A stretch of 64,000 bases of DNA from Burhinus oedicnemus (taxonomy: Eukaryota; Chordata; Aves; Charadriiformes; Burhinidae), in the NCBI GenBank assembly GCA_008921705.1, contig VFFE01006796.1:505775-569774 (forward strand), read 5' to 3'. Position numbers and translations under genes: made by a program. This document shows positions 46,161-60,129 of this stretch, piece by piece. Under the pieces are notes generated by a model, which was given only the letters and a program-made list of their open reading frames with translations, made no database searches and was not told where the DNA came from. Each line of letters starts with the position of its first letter. Position 1 is the first letter of the stretch.

Positions 46161-48800
46161 GTATTATTTAAGGTTGCCAGCATCAGGGGTTTTCCACTTT
46201 TCCCAAGTGGAGAGAGCAGTTTTGTACTGTTTCTCTATGTGTCTGTTCAGCTTAACACCAGCAAGCCTGCCTCTGCAGGTGACAGGTGACAGGTTGGCTT
46301 CCAAACCTGTTGCATGACATTGCACAACCTTCCATGTCCACCTCTACAAGGTTGTGGTCTATGGTTAAATGCTGGGATAGTGCAACCAGGTTAGCTAATA
46401 ACCAAGACAGAATGTTGAATCTCCATCTCTGGAGGCTCCTTGAACACCTGGGACACATCAAGAATGGTGTAGGTTGATCTTCGGAGACAAGTGACTTTTT
46501 GGAGCCCTGCCCCTCTTTTTATTCTGTGATATTGTAATAATTTTTATTGTACTTGAACACCTGCTTGACCAGTAGAGATGGCCTGTCAGGATTTTTATTG
46601 GGGAGTGTGATTTTTTGGTCTTTAGTATGAGACTGTTTTAATTAGAAACTAACTTTGATATTCTATTCCTTTGCATCCCTAGTTTTCACTCGCCTGAATC
46701 TGTGCCTATGGAGCGCTTTCCAAGGCTCTACCTTCTCAGATACTGATTTTTGCAGTCAGGATGACTTTACATGCAGAAGCTGTATCCAAATGCAGAGTAC
46801 TGGCCGTAACGTAGTTACAGTGTTGTATACAGATAAATCAGTTTAAGCCATACTGCACTGTAGCTAAGAATTTCCAAAGCACGCCTGGAACACAAGAATA
46901 ATATAATTTAAAGAGAATTTAATGAAGCTGTAACTCAAGAGACAGGTAGTGGGAATAACTATAATGCAAGAGCAAAGCATTCCTGAATCCTAAAATAGAT
47001 TCACAGCTTTAATGGATCTTTATCTGACTATATGTCAAATAAAAAGCACGCTTGTTTTTACATTTCTTTCTTTGCTGCTTGCCTCATATCATTTTCTCAT
47101 CCTCATCTGTTCTTTGGCTTTTGCCCTCCTTTTATGAGTTCCTCTCATGCTCCCATATTATACTGGTTGACAGAAGTTCACTCATAAAAATTTCAGTATT
47201 TATTTACCTTGTGCAACTTTCTTATTATATCCTCTCTGAATGTACTGTACGTTTCTGATTCCAGAGTAGTACATGACGTTCAGAACACCTGGGTGACAAA
47301 GTGCATGCATATATATCTGGGATTACGTGCAAACACACCCCACTTTACAGGGTTCTTTTAAATCATGCTTATACACCAAACTACTGAAGTATTTTAGCTT
47401 TTTCTTGTTTGTCATAATACCTTTTAAACTAAATAAATGTGATTTTGAATAATGCTACATTGTTTCTTATGTTCATTAGAATATTGATTCCTAGCGAAAT
47501 CCTACGTTGCATTATTACATTTGCTCATTTAATGAATCTACAGAAGTTTTACTTGGTGATTCTCACCCTGATCTATGCAGCTCAAGGTATGTTGCCTTGA
47601 TTTGCTCAGTAGCGAGTATGCTTTGTTTTTCCACTGTACACAAAAAAGACGCTTTTGTATGGGGTGTGGTCCTGTATGGCATATATATGGTCCAAAGTGC
47701 ATGTTGGATTCCTCCAGGGTGGCAGAATCAGGAGCAAATAAAATATATCACAGATATATAATATACATGGTGTTACTTATCATAACACTTATATATTGTT
47801 AATAAAAAATTATAATATTATATAAAGTTTATATTTTGTAAATGGGCATATATAAAGAAAAGGTCCAAAAATACAGTTTTTTCCTTCATAAATCTCGTGT
47901 GGTTTTGTGGCTCTAGAATAGTGGTGAAACCCTCAGTCCCCGCTGCTCTCTTCCATTACATCAGAGACATGTGGCTTTTTTTTTTAACTGTAGGTCCAAA
48001 GTTTCTTGTAGCAGGCTAGAAGGATTCTGCAGTTTGTGGTAAATGGAAGCAAGTGAGCAGAGAGCTCCTCTAAATGTTTATTGCCTGTGAGTGGGTGGCA
48101 CTATGGGAGGACTGGGGTTTGTCTGTACAGCACACTCAGTCTGTTCCACTCCGTGTTTGCCATAGGTTCACATATCTATTCCCGAGCATCAGCTTCTGCA
48201 GTTCTAGGTTCAGAGACATGCAAACAATAGTTGAGCTGTTGTTAAAGTTCAATGACTTTACATCATATTTGACTTTTACTTTATATTACACCTTCTATAA
48301 CTTTCACCTTTTGTCACTGTCTGTAGGCAGCAGGGTGCCTGGACCACAAGCCAGAGGTCTGTGCTGAAATGAGCATAAATCGTATGATTATTTTTTTTTT
48401 ATGTTGGATTCTTCAATTTTTGCTTTTCATCTATTATTCAATTTTTTTTCTGTAGTTAAAGCCAATCTTTCTGTCCCCTTAAAATTCAAGTGGTTTGAAA
48501 AGGTCTCTGATTCACTGTGGCACCACTTCAGTATAAAGACAGCATACACGAATAGTCACAGTTTTCATGGAAAAAAGGTGTGCAAGAGCCAGAAGAAAAA
48601 TGAGCTGCCATCTCTACCAGGCCACCTGCCTGCACTGGAGCAGGTAAGGAAGGAATTCCAGGGTAAGCTATTTTTTAAACCTAGCACAGCAAATACATCC
48701 AGAAGACAATACTGTATAAGTCGCTACAAAGGTCGGATCAGTTTGTCCTTTTAGGTCATAAATATGACACTTCCACTTTCAAAGTCCATCTGCCAGCAGC
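46161..48800. other. unassigned A/T-rich stretch
   Basis: No gene or repeat family recognised. 47740-47860 is extremely A/T-rich with repeated TATAT/AATAT words. Open frames reach 117 codons with no domain. Confidence 0.55.
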
Positions 48801-51800
48801 ATCAAGCAATTAAATCCTCTCTCCCGCTCCCTCGTGTAGCCTCCCTGTAATGCCCAGATGTCCATCCCTCCTGCTGCGAGGCAGGAAGCCGGGCACCGGG
48901 GCAGGCGGCTGCAGGTGGCCCTGCGGTCTGACACCAAAGGGGCTGGGTCGGCCAGGCTGCTGGTCTAAAAGAAACCCGTGGGATGCAGAAGCCGCATCTC
49001 CTGACAGCTCCCTTCATCCACATGCATCAGCCCTAGCACTGTGGTAGCTGGTTATTTTGGAGCTAATACAGTTAGCTCACTGCCAGCCTCCTGAACCCTG
49101 GCTCCTCCATATATCTTGGCGAGCTGGGGGATGGGGATTTAAACAATATTTGACTTGGAGGTACTACAAGGCAAACACACAAGCCATCAAAGGCATGTTT
49201 TATAATCATGGGTTAACACGATTCTTTTCTTTGGCATTTGACCGGAAAAAAAAAAAAAGAGACAAAAAAATTAAAAAAGCCTTATGATTTTAAGCATGCA
49301 GAACATCCCGGCTTTCTGTCATTGTGAATCTGTTTTCCCATGTCAAAGGGGGAAAGTTTACTTGGAGTAATAAGCAGGTCCCGTGGGACTGCAGCATACT
49401 ACTGCAGTCATGCACCAAGCCAGTCAGCCAGGAAAGGGATGTCAGCCAAGAGCCTGGAGTCCCTCACTTCAAAAGACACCTCATGGGCAACAACTTTATT
49501 TTCTTTTTAAGAAAATGATCTGATGAGCAGTTTGCTGCATTGCTAGTGGTGCTGCCGAGAGCAACTGTCCTATGCACATGGAAATCTAAAGGCATGATTC
49601 TTATCTTCTCTACACGTGCTGTGGTGTCCCAAAAAGGGGGACTACATCACATAACAAATTTAAAATGACCATATGCCCAACCTCATTACCAGGCCTAATA
49701 GGTAGCAGATGAGACTAAAGTTAGTGGGACGCTATTTCCTGAGGAGAGGTCATTGCTTATCTGCGTCTCATCGCTTTGAGCTATTTATAGGTATTTAATC
49801 ACTCAAGCACTTAGGGCAAAGCCTTCTTGGAGAAATCTATTTTGGAGTGGGTTACTTCCACATAAGGTAGGTCTCATTTAGCTTGGCAAACCTCAAGAGC
49901 AGCATTGGAGATTACCTGTGGGTGGGAGGGACACCTACAGGGATGACATGACAAACGTGCCAGGCCAGCCCTGCTGCTGCCCCCAAACCAAGGTAATGGA
50001 CCTTATGGGGAACTCTTTGAGCTGTTCCAGAGCCCTGTCTCTGCCTGGATAACCACTCTGAATGCTGTGCTGCCTCATGATTGTTTTGCTAATCCCGATC
50101 CCAAGACCGTATGTGAAAGAGTGTTTTCCCAGTGCACGTGCAGCAGGATCCAAGTAGATCTGAGGGCCTGCGTGACAAAGCCTGCCCTCCCTAGCATGAT
50201 GCTCAAAATGGGGTGAATACACTGAGGTTGGGAGGTAGAACAGGATTCGGTACCTAATGCAAAACAAACATTTCCTAATGCAAAGCAAGCAGTAAGGTGC
50301 CCCTGCAGTGGACAGGGCAGAAATAGTTTGGATCTTGATTTAGAAAGCGTCAGCCTCATGACAGAACCTGGAATTAGCACCCGTGGGGTTGTGTGACCTC
50401 ATGGGTAATCTCAGCATCTGTTGTTGTGGGTGTCGGCGTAAAAAGCGTGGGTCTGAGGGCATATGGGCTTACACGTGATCTTTATCACATTTATGCAGAG
50501 CTTAGCTATAGCTATAGAGAAGTTTCCTTCTTAGTCTTTTCCCTGCCAGTTGATACGTGTAATCCACTATTCAATAAATAAGACTTTTTGTCTATTGCTT
50601 TTTACCTTGCCTCTATGACTGCAAAACTTTATTTAACTTACTAGTGTCTACACTTTTTCATCAGACGCCCTATGATATGGTATCCATTTTTCCACTGAAT
50701 TATTTGGAAATCAGATTCTGTTGTTTTCAAGAAAAACAATTTCAAATGGGAGAATCAGTTACTGCGAACACCTAATTCTGAGTTGATCAAATATTAAAAA
50801 ATGGACAGGCCTGAGAAAGCAAATCCCTTCACTGAGTAAGGTTCCAAATTTTATTATTGTTGGGTTTTAGAGTTTGAAGTGGCAGTAAGTCCAATGCTTG
50901 TATACATTCAGCTGCCACTTTCATGGCAATACCATGACTTGGTGACAGTTCTCCTTTCCAGTAGGAAGCAGAGAAGCCAGTGTGGGATCATCAGCTAATA
51001 TATTCATCACGATGTCAGAGACAAGAGAATAAGAGAAGTGGGGATTTTGCAATCCAAAGGTTACTGCATGACAGTTCAAGAAAGCGTGTTGGGCAACTTT
51101 GGAGTTGCCTAAAACTACAGTACTTAAATAACTGGCAAAGGTGAACACTTTTGCATTAGAATTTACATATTTCTTTATGTTCTGTGTTAAACAGCTTCTG
51201 CCCTCTGCCGTGGGTTACCCGGCTCTCGGGACAGGGCTCTGAGCTAAAAACATACACACTTACTTCCCAGCCCATGCAATGCTCAGCTTTTTCACCACCT
51301 GAGTGCCACCTAACACCAGGGCCTTTCAGAGAGATAAATCCCTCAACAGCTGGTCTTGGGTACTACTTTAGGACATTGCTTTGTGACTGAAAACGGGAGA
51401 TACAAGGACCACTTTTCCTGTCAGATAGTTGATCTTACTGTACACAGAGTCTTGGTTCAGCTACCAGCAGTGTTTCCATATTCTGACCAACAAATATGAG
51501 CAGGCAGTAAAACATTTATGTCTTCCAATTTGGTAAACTCATTTGTTACTAAACCTTATTCATGTGCTATACGATCTCCCTTGATTTGTTCTTTCATCTC
51601 AGAAAAGTCTGAAAGACCACGAGTCCCATGTATTTAGGGAAGAGCTATTTTCTTTTCTCAGCAGAATATATGTTAGATTTGTAGAGCTACCTGGTGAAGA
51701 CAGCAGACTTGAATGTTTCTAGAGTATTTTAACCTTTTTTGGTCTCAGTGCTCCATTGCAAGTCCTCTCAAATACTGAAACATGAGAGGACGTTATTTCC

Positions 51801-54239
51801 TGCAGAAGGAGTCTAGGGAACTTTCCCAGAGGGAAAAATATGAAGAAACCTCATCAAAGGCTCAGTTTTAACATTTTCATAGGGCTGAGTGTGATTCACC
51901 ATGTTTATGTCTCCACTTGGATGGGTGTGGGGTAAATGCTTACTAACCAGAGAGAGGAAGCATCCAGCACGCTATCTATCTTTTCATCTTCCCTTATCAG
52001 TAGACAGTTCAAGTTAAAACAAAAAATTAACTTTTTTCCTTTTAAAAAAAAAAAAGAAAAAATATGCTGCCACAGTTGATTTAAACTGTGGTCACATGTT
52101 TTGCTAGTGTTACCAGGGAACCAGAAATGAGTACAAACCTGGTTAAGGCTGAATGTCACAGCCTAAGCAACAGCTTCCCTGAATGACCCTGTGATGGAAG
52201 CTGTTAGACTTGGGTAGCTTAAGTTAAATCATCAAGTATGTTGTATCTATAGCCTGATGAGGGGTAAATGCAGAGCTGAACAATAATCAGACCAGGTATA
52301 TTGTGAAATTCACTGCTATTGTACCAAAAAGATTACAAGGTGAGTTTACTAGCAAGGTTCGTTTCTCCTATTGAGAGTGCTCAAGATGGGTGCAAGACAA
52401 ATTGCAATTATTTTTACCTTGATGCAGAGCACAAAATAAGTAACATCTTCTTCCCCTGCTTTACAGAACAAAATGCACATCTTTGTACTGAAATTGTTGC
52501 TGCTAAAGATGTGATTGCTTCACAGAGAAAGCACTCCTGCAGTCTATGTGTTAAAGCAGGTTGATTTCCAGAGTCATGGTAGGGGCACAGAGAGCAAAAT
52601 GTTATGAAAAGAAGTATTATCTACTAACTAAAGCAGAGAATTAGAATCATAACTCTGGAGGGACATTCTTGTCTGTGCTGCACCACCATATGCAGAAGGT
52701 TAAATGAGCTCCCCCTGTCCTTGTTTTGTACCTTCAAAATCAAGTTTATAATCTTTCTTACTTTCCAGTAATAAACTAACATTAGCAACATGCTTGGACA
52801 CCTGAAAATGAGACAAAAATCTCTAAAGGGAAACCCAGTGTTACTCAGTTTTGCTGATACGCAACACACAACCGCTGGTGATCTATCCCTTTGCATGGAT
52901 GAGGATGTGCAAAAGGGTATCTTGGCCCATTCTGCTCTGTACCACGGTGGCAATTCCTGTCTATTGCTAAAGTATCAGAACATTTATTTTGACTTTTTTT
53001 GGTCTATTAGGGTTTACCAAGTGAGGGCTAAAAGTGATTTAGCGTGTCCACTGAATGTACTGGCAATGAGAAGTTCAAAGGGCAGAGTTCAAAGTTATTT
53101 CTTTTGCAGAGAAGAGGGGGATTGTAATTCCAGACAACTGAAGCACCAGTGGCCTGGTGAAGGACACTCTGAAGATCCATCACAGGCTTCTTGACCTCAC
53201 CATAGTCTTAAATGTTTTCTCTGAGGACAAACGTGTTAGTGGGGTTCTATTTCTCATGTCACTTGTCTTTTTTCAGGTGCTTGAATCATTACGTTTTACA
53301 TCACCTTTGCTTGCACAAGAACGGCCCCAACTCCTCTGAAGCAATTGCCAAATTTTATGGTTTTTTGTCATTCTCTTCTATATTGGTCACCAAGTAGAGC
53401 GGAAACCAAGATGCACTCCCTCTCTGTATTTCTTCTTGTTAGAAAGATACTGGGCATCTGCAGTCAAAGCAGGCCTACTGAAGTGTGAACAAGGGCACAT
53501 TTCAAATGTCTGTATCAGAAAGGAGCCAACACAAAAGGAAACCAAATATATTTGGAAAATCTCACCGTTTTTCCTTAAATAAAGGAGTAAAAATTTCCCT
53601 AAGTGTACCTGGCTGACCTCCCTCTGCAGTCAATTTAGAGCAAATCCATCCTTAAATGGTCATTTTTGGGGGTTTTACTGAGGGCAGAACATGAGGCTTT
53701 ATGTTCTCACCTCTGAGCAATGCGTCCTGGGCCAGTCACTTCAGAATTGATCAGAAGTTCCTTCAAGCATAAAGACATCCATGTTTGGCCCATCCCAGCA
53801 TATTCTTCAGAAAGGGGAAATGTTTTATGTTGGGAAGTCAGTGGCCTGTGCAAGTGTGCATTTCAGCAGGAAAGTTCACAGACAGTGATCTGAGGTTTTA
53901 CAAATCCATTTGAAGGAGACCAACAAAAATCTCGGGCTAACCTGTTTGTTATTCTGGAGATTGGTGTTCCCCTGAGACTTCCTAGAGGGCACTATTAATG
54001 TTGCATGGTGTGAACACTTTGATCTGCCAGAAGAAGTCCTTGGAGCTGACAACAGCTGCCTCTCATCTTCCCTCAGCACTTCTCTACACTTTGGCTGCTG
54101 AGAACTTCCTTCTCAGAGACGAAAAGGAAAATAAAATCAACAAGGAAGGGAGGAGCAGCTAATTTAAACCAGTCTCCAAACTGTTGCTGGGTGCTGATGG
54201 TTTAATACCTGGGAAACAAACGCACAATGATGTCTCACC
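48801..54239. other. unassigned non-coding stretch
   Basis: GC-rich islet at 48830-49040 with about ten CpGs and short overlapping frames. A-rich runs at 49246-49280 and 52043-52062. Open frames of up to 134 codons (52790-53194, plus) show no domain. Confidence 0.55.
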
Positions 54240-54900
54240 TGTCCTTTTCGGTTAGTCCCGTTGTGTCAGCCAGGAAGGTTGCTCTATTGCCTGGGAGAAG
54301 ACTGGCTGTTCCTGGCATGGGGACAAGTGACTCAGGTATGACTCATTGGTGCAGAAGAACCGGCCAGTAGCCAGCCACTCTCCTCGATGGCAGCAGAAGT
54401 CATCTCTGCAGCTCAGGCACAGGGAACTGCGGCAAGCCAGCCCATGCCCGAGTGTTGCAGCGTGGCACTCTGATGGCACAGACCCAGTAAAGCAAACGAA
54501 GCCCCGAGGGCACAGAGCATGGCAACAAGTCCTCGCAGAGCTGACCACACAAGGTGCCTTTCCTGGTCCTGCTTCAGCTCAGCAGGGTCAAAGCATCTGC
54601 AGACTGACTAGCTTTATCCTCGGCATAATTTTTCTTCCTCAGCCACGGCAGACAGCCCTCACATCCATCACAGCTAGCAGGAGACAGCTCCCGCCCAGCT
54701 TCCCCATGCAGCCGGGGGCTGGGCTGTGGAGATGAGGAATGATGCTCCCCGCAGCGGCAGTCACAGCGGCCAGGGCAGCCATTCATCACCATTGCCGCAA
54801 AAGGCAACCAACACGGTTCTTTCATGAAGCCGATCAAATGATCCTGGGGCTGTTCTCCTATGACCCAGCTAAATATGTTTACAATGGCTGGCATTTAATT
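54240..54900. other. moderately GC-rich block with cysteine-rich minus frames
   Basis: Open frames of 129 codons (plus) and 98 and 106 codons (minus) overlap here. The minus frames are unusually rich in cysteine (see findings) but no spacing pattern of a known domain is recognised and no splice pair bounds them. Confidence 0.4.
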
Positions 54901-57589
54901 CAATGAGTAGTCCCGATAGCTACTATGAACTGTTTAAAGAGTAGAACCTTACTCCTCATAAGAGTTTCAGCCTTTGGTTGTTCCTGTCACAGGCTGTTCC
55001 TGGTAGGTCCTTTTCCTCTGAGGTTAAAGGCTTGTCTTCCCACTTACTATTCTTCATGGTTTTGATACTTTTCTGTTCCCTTTTCTGCTCTCTGTAAAAT
55101 ACCTAGAGACAAGGATTAGATTAAAAACTGACAATCATTTGAGGAGAGCTGCACACTGATGTGAGATCAGTAATTATTAATATTCTTGCTGCAGATGGGA
55201 TAACTGGCAATTGGAGAAAGGAACTGATTTTCCTGATGTGACATGAGGAACCCCTGTGAAGCTGCTGGGAAACAAGAAGTTAGGCAAGTGACAGCTGTAG
55301 ACGTGTTTTCCTGCTTGGCATGCTGAGGGTCACGCTCACACGGTTAATATGCGATCCCAAAGGAGGAAAGATTAAAGATAACCTCTCTGTTGATCAGAGA
55401 TGCCATCAGCTGATCTGAGGCTACAGTAGCTCATGTGAGACAGTAGCACTGTGTGCTGCCCTGTGTGCTGTCTTTGTGATACCAGCACGTCCTCCAGGTG
55501 CTGCGAGTTGTCCCTTCGGTGTGCCACTTGCCTCCGTGCGAATGTGGACGCCTGCTCCCCAGGGCTGGTGTGACACGTGGGCCACTCTGCAGCACTGCCT
55601 GGTGCTGGCAGGGAGACATCTCTGGTGTTGCTGTGGTGTGGCAGAGTGACTCTTCACAGAAACCTCTTCATTTTGCCTCTTAGCACTCTTCTCTGTTGTT
55701 GGATGTGAAAAAAAAATGTCTGCTTGTAACCAAATTCTAATTCCAGGTGTGAAAAATAAAATTGTCCTGCCAAGTCCCTCCTCTGAGGGACGTCACCAGC
55801 TTTGGTGGTATTTCACAGGGGTCGAATGTGGCCCACTGACCTTAGAGGTCAGGGGGTGTGGGTCCTGGTTTTGAGTCTCTGCCAAACCAGCTTGACAGTC
55901 TTTTTCAGTGAAAGCTGTGGAGAAATGGGAAATGCAGCATACACAGTTTATCTGGATTTTAGGGATACTATGGACACAGTAGCACAGCGATAGCTTAGAA
56001 CGACACTGAAGGAGCATTGCTTGTCAAATAACATAAAAAAGTTGGATGATAAAACTGGTTGATGGGAGGGATACAGCAAGCAGTCAGCAATGGTGTTATA
56101 TCAGAATAGGACTCGCACCAAGTATGGTTCCCCTGGGATTAGCATATGCTGCTATGACCAAGATTATTCTGCCTAGTTATTAGTAAGCTGTGAGAGCAGT
56201 ATTGTTCAGCCATGGCTGAATGTGAAGCTGGTACAAGACACGTTAGGTGCAGAAGCATACAAATAAGATAATACTGGATCAGAGTTTTAAAGGAAGAAAA
56301 ACATGTATGAAATTATGTATTTAGGTAAGAAGTGTACAAGAAAACTAAATAGCTGCACTACAGAGTCTTTCTTCCATCTCTGATATGGCTCTGGTAGTGG
56401 TCTGTGAATGGCTTCAAGTTAGATCCATAAGAAGACTTACCAGACTTATCAGACCAGCACCGTTGACCACCAAATCTAAAATTACATCCTCAGAATCTGT
56501 CTGTTGGCTGCTCTTAGTCTTGGAAACATACGAAGTCACTAGGTACTTAATGCTTCCATCACTAATACCACTTGTGTGTCCAAGCTTACTCTACATGCAA
56601 CACAGTGATGGGTCTCCAACCTGGCTTCAAATGATTTGGCACATGTAATTGCCACAGTGCAGTGCTATGCAGAAATACCAGCCCAGAAACCTGTGGAGGC
56701 TTGCTGGGTTGATGCTACAGGCAGGCAAAATAGTCAGGGCAAACGGCTGCACTGCAATGGCTCCCAGAGCACAAGCTCGCTTAGCTGCAGTCTGCTCGGA
56801 GAACGGCAACAGGCAGGTTGGATGTGCCCTACGTGTCTGCTATGGGGGCTGAGCAGAGCTGACGACAGCCTTTGCAGTGTTGTGCAGCTGGGTGCCCATC
56901 TCAGGCCCATGCTGAAGGGCTTTCACAAACAAGATGAATCTTTCCTGCCCTTTCTTGCCCATGAGATCTGAGCTGATAAGAATTTTCCGAAAATCACCGT
57001 CAGGTTAGGCTATGGGCGAAACAGGGAAGATAGTGACTATTTCCACCTACTGAGAAACTGTTTCATGCTGAAAGCATTTGCTCATTAGGATGAGCAATGT
57101 TTAAGTCCTGCCTTGGTGAAAAGGATCCTGGACCTTATCCTGCCTCCAGATAATTGCCCCAGGTAAAGAGTGACCATGTGTTCTGTGGTGGGGCTCAACG
57201 GCTCTCCTGTGCAAAGTAGCACAGCCTCCCTGGCATAATTAAACATGTATCGGTCCAGAGACAGAATTAAAAAGATTCATGCTTAGGGCTTAAAATGCAT
57301 CTAGAAAAGTTTTGGGTGTGTTCCAGCACCCCTTTCTAGGTCTTGATACTGGACTTGTCCAAAAAAACTACCCAGTTTGACACTTATGATTCCTAACTCA
57401 TCTGCCTTCCTGGCATATATAGAAAGCAGATAAAACCTCCTTTGCCAGACTTCTGTTCCCATATAGTCCTGAACACCCTGGCTTGGGAGGTGGCGTGAAG
57501 GTTACTTTTGAATCTATAAGTATGGATTTGCCTAACTTACTTCTTTTGAAAATTATCAAATGAAGGAAAGGACAAGCGATCTTGTGACT
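54901..57589. other. unassigned non-coding stretch
   Basis: No repeat, RNA gene or exon recognised. Open frames reach 111 codons. Confidence 0.6.
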
Positions 57590-57765
57590 GAACCAGAGGA
57601 CTGGCATTCATGAGCTTGAGGCTCTATTCAGCTGTTCCCTGGGCTTCCTGCCTGACCCTGGACAAATCACAATCTCTCCATGCCAAAGTTTCCTCATCTG
57701 TAATGTGCAGATAAGGGTGCCTACTTCACAGGGTTTGTGTGAAGCTAAATTCATGATAATATTCT
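57590..57765 (+). mobile_element. MIR/CORE-SINE type element
   Basis: From about 57600 the sequence follows the SINE body: GGACTGGCATTCATGAGCTT, TGACCCTGGACAAATCAC, CTCTCCATGCCAAAGTTTCC, TCATCTGTAATGTGCAGATA, GTGCCTACTTCACAGGGTTT and GTGTGAAGCTAAATTCATGA. These correspond in order to the MIR core ('TGTGACCTTGGGCAAGTCAC ... TCAGTTTCCTCATCTGTAAAAT ... CCTACCTCACAGGGTTGTTG'). MIR-type SINEs were active before the mammal-bird split, so this copy is very old and unusually legible. Confidence 0.85.
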
Positions 57766-60108
57766 CATGTTTTCAGGAATATTTTTTCTGAGATTTACAC
57801 TTCTGTTGGAAGCACAAAGAATTATTTTAATCATTATTGCTAACAATAATGAGGAATGCACTTCAGTTTGGAATGTGCTTGCTCTCACATGTTTGTTTAT
57901 AACTTCAGAGTATAATAAATAATTCTGTAGATGCAATCTCTTCATCTGGTTCCCCAGCCCTCTGCTCACCCGGCATGAACCTGCAGTTACACTGGCAGTC
58001 CTAGACAAGAGCTTCAGGGTTAGCTTGGGCTGCCACATTCCCTCATGGAGTTTAAAATCAGTAAGATCATCTCTGAGCACAGTATTACCCTGCCGTGGTT
58101 CCCAGGCAGCAGTATTTGAGAGGAGAGACAGGAGCATATCTCTCCTACAGGTCAGCAGTGGTCTGCATAGCTCCATAGGCAACATCTTTGCTCCAGGGCT
58201 TATAAAGTTCCTGCATCCATGGTGGTAACTGTCATTTCATGCTCCTGCAAGTGTGAAAAGTATTGCCCTCACTATAGTCTTGTGGCTGTGTGTCCTGATG
58301 GTCCCTCTTTCTCCCATTATAACAGTCCCGTAATTTTATGTTTCCTCCTTCCCTTTGTTTTTTCCTGTCACTCTCCCCTGCGTTGTCCCAAATAGCTTAA
58401 TTTTTCCATTCCTCTGGTGTATGCTCCATCCTTTCTCCCTTCAACTTAGTGACACAGGCAGATCTCTGAATTCCAGAATCTAAGATTATCAGGAATACAA
58501 ACATGCTTTAAAATGTGCACATAACTTGTAAGTTTATCACCACACAACCTTAAAATTTTTTAATTATTTTGTCAACTTTTCACTGGTCTTTCACTCCTCT
58601 TCCATTTCATTAGTTTTGCTACCTGTTACTTCTTCCTTTCATTCACTGTCCCATTTAAAACCAGAGCCCTGTTTTGTAAAAAAATATACAGCTGGGTTAC
58701 AGTGTTTGCTGCTATCCGGAGTCTGATGGTTAATTCCACTACAAATGACTGCATGAGCTCTGGTCCTCAAGAAAATGGGGCATGACAGGAACTTGAGAAG
58801 GACAAGCTGCCAATATTCTCTTTAAACGCTTTTGCAAGCTATGACAGGGACAGTGCAGCTACAAAGTGGTCTTTTTTGGAAGAGGTGCATGTGATGACAT
58901 GGCCACCCTCCTCTCATGCAGTATGGATGCATAACTAGTGGGCATCATGTGGCATGGAATGGGCAGGTCCAAAGAGACAAGGGAGACCGCAGTCCCCAGC
59001 CACTGACACATGTACCATATATAATTTTTCTTTGTTAATGTGGTGCATGGAGAAGAGAATTCTCTACAAAGTATTTTGTCATACTTTTGTATTCCTCTTC
59101 TTTTTCTAAATTATATATCACATTTCTACTATCAATTTTCCCAGTGCTGAACAAGGCACCACGTTAAAATCTTTTTGAATTGGGGGGAAATTAATCTCCC
59201 TGGCTTCTGTCTGAGCTGTTGACCCGAGTCTCTTGGTTGTCCTTGATTTTCATAATTCTGTTAGTATGTCAGATACTTTTAACCTGACCTCCCAACCAAA
59301 GGAATTGCTTGTCCTTACAGACCAAATCTTGATGACTAGTGATGAACATGATCAGTTGTTTAGATCTGTCCCACAACATGTCCAGGCTGCATCCTGGCTT
59401 GTTTACCTATTTGGGAAATTCTAGTTCTCAGTTGTTATGTTGTGACTCTTTTTAAATAGCGATGTCACCCACATTTGTTCATTCCCGCAGTAAGCATGAC
59501 TGTGAATTGTCAGTACTTACTTGCAAGCTGAGCACCAAGACCGTAAGGCAGAGAGTGTCACCCCAGAGCAAGATCTCCACGAATCAGATCAGCATGTTCT
59601 GGCCAGCTCGGCACACCAGCTCCCCTTTCAAGTTGCATCATAAAGGGATTAAGCTTTCTTCCTCTGTTATGTAGCAATAAGGGAGGAAAGAAGACTCCTT
59701 TTTAAGAAATAATTTGAGAAGATCTGTCATTTATCAAAGCAGCTGAGTTATCTTCCTTGAGTTAGCTTGGCCCAGAGCAATGATTTGAGGTAGCTGAGTG
59801 TCTTGGAGGAGCTGCACCATATATTTTCTGTCCTTCAGTTCCCTACATGTAAAATTTTTCTGTGAGAACAAACACCTTCCCAGTTTGGATGCATGGGACT
59901 CCTTTACAGTACTGTGAATATTTAGCAGCTCTGTCCTGCTTTTTCTTTTAATGGTTGTCTGCCTGAGGACACTTAGAGGTGGAATATTCTGAATAACTGT
60001 AAATTCAAGGAAACAACCCCTTCTCAAAAAATCTCTCAGAGGTAAAAATAACTATAGAAACAAAAATGTGGGGGAAAATGAAATCGCTAGTCAAAGAAAC
60101 TTTATGTG
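57766..60108. other. unassigned non-coding stretch
   Basis: No gene or repeat recognised. T/C-rich filler at 58300-58400. A 144-codon minus-strand frame (58185-57751) runs partly into the SINE side and has no domain. Confidence 0.6.
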
Positions 60109-60129
60109 TTTATTTATTTATTTATTTAT
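60109..60129. repeat. (TTTA)5 microsatellite
   Basis: Five perfect TTTA units plus one base. Confidence 0.9.

Noticed and set aside
46495..46545. TTTTATTCTGTGATATTG resembling a CR1 tail
   Set aside because: No CR1 3' UTR sequence precedes it.
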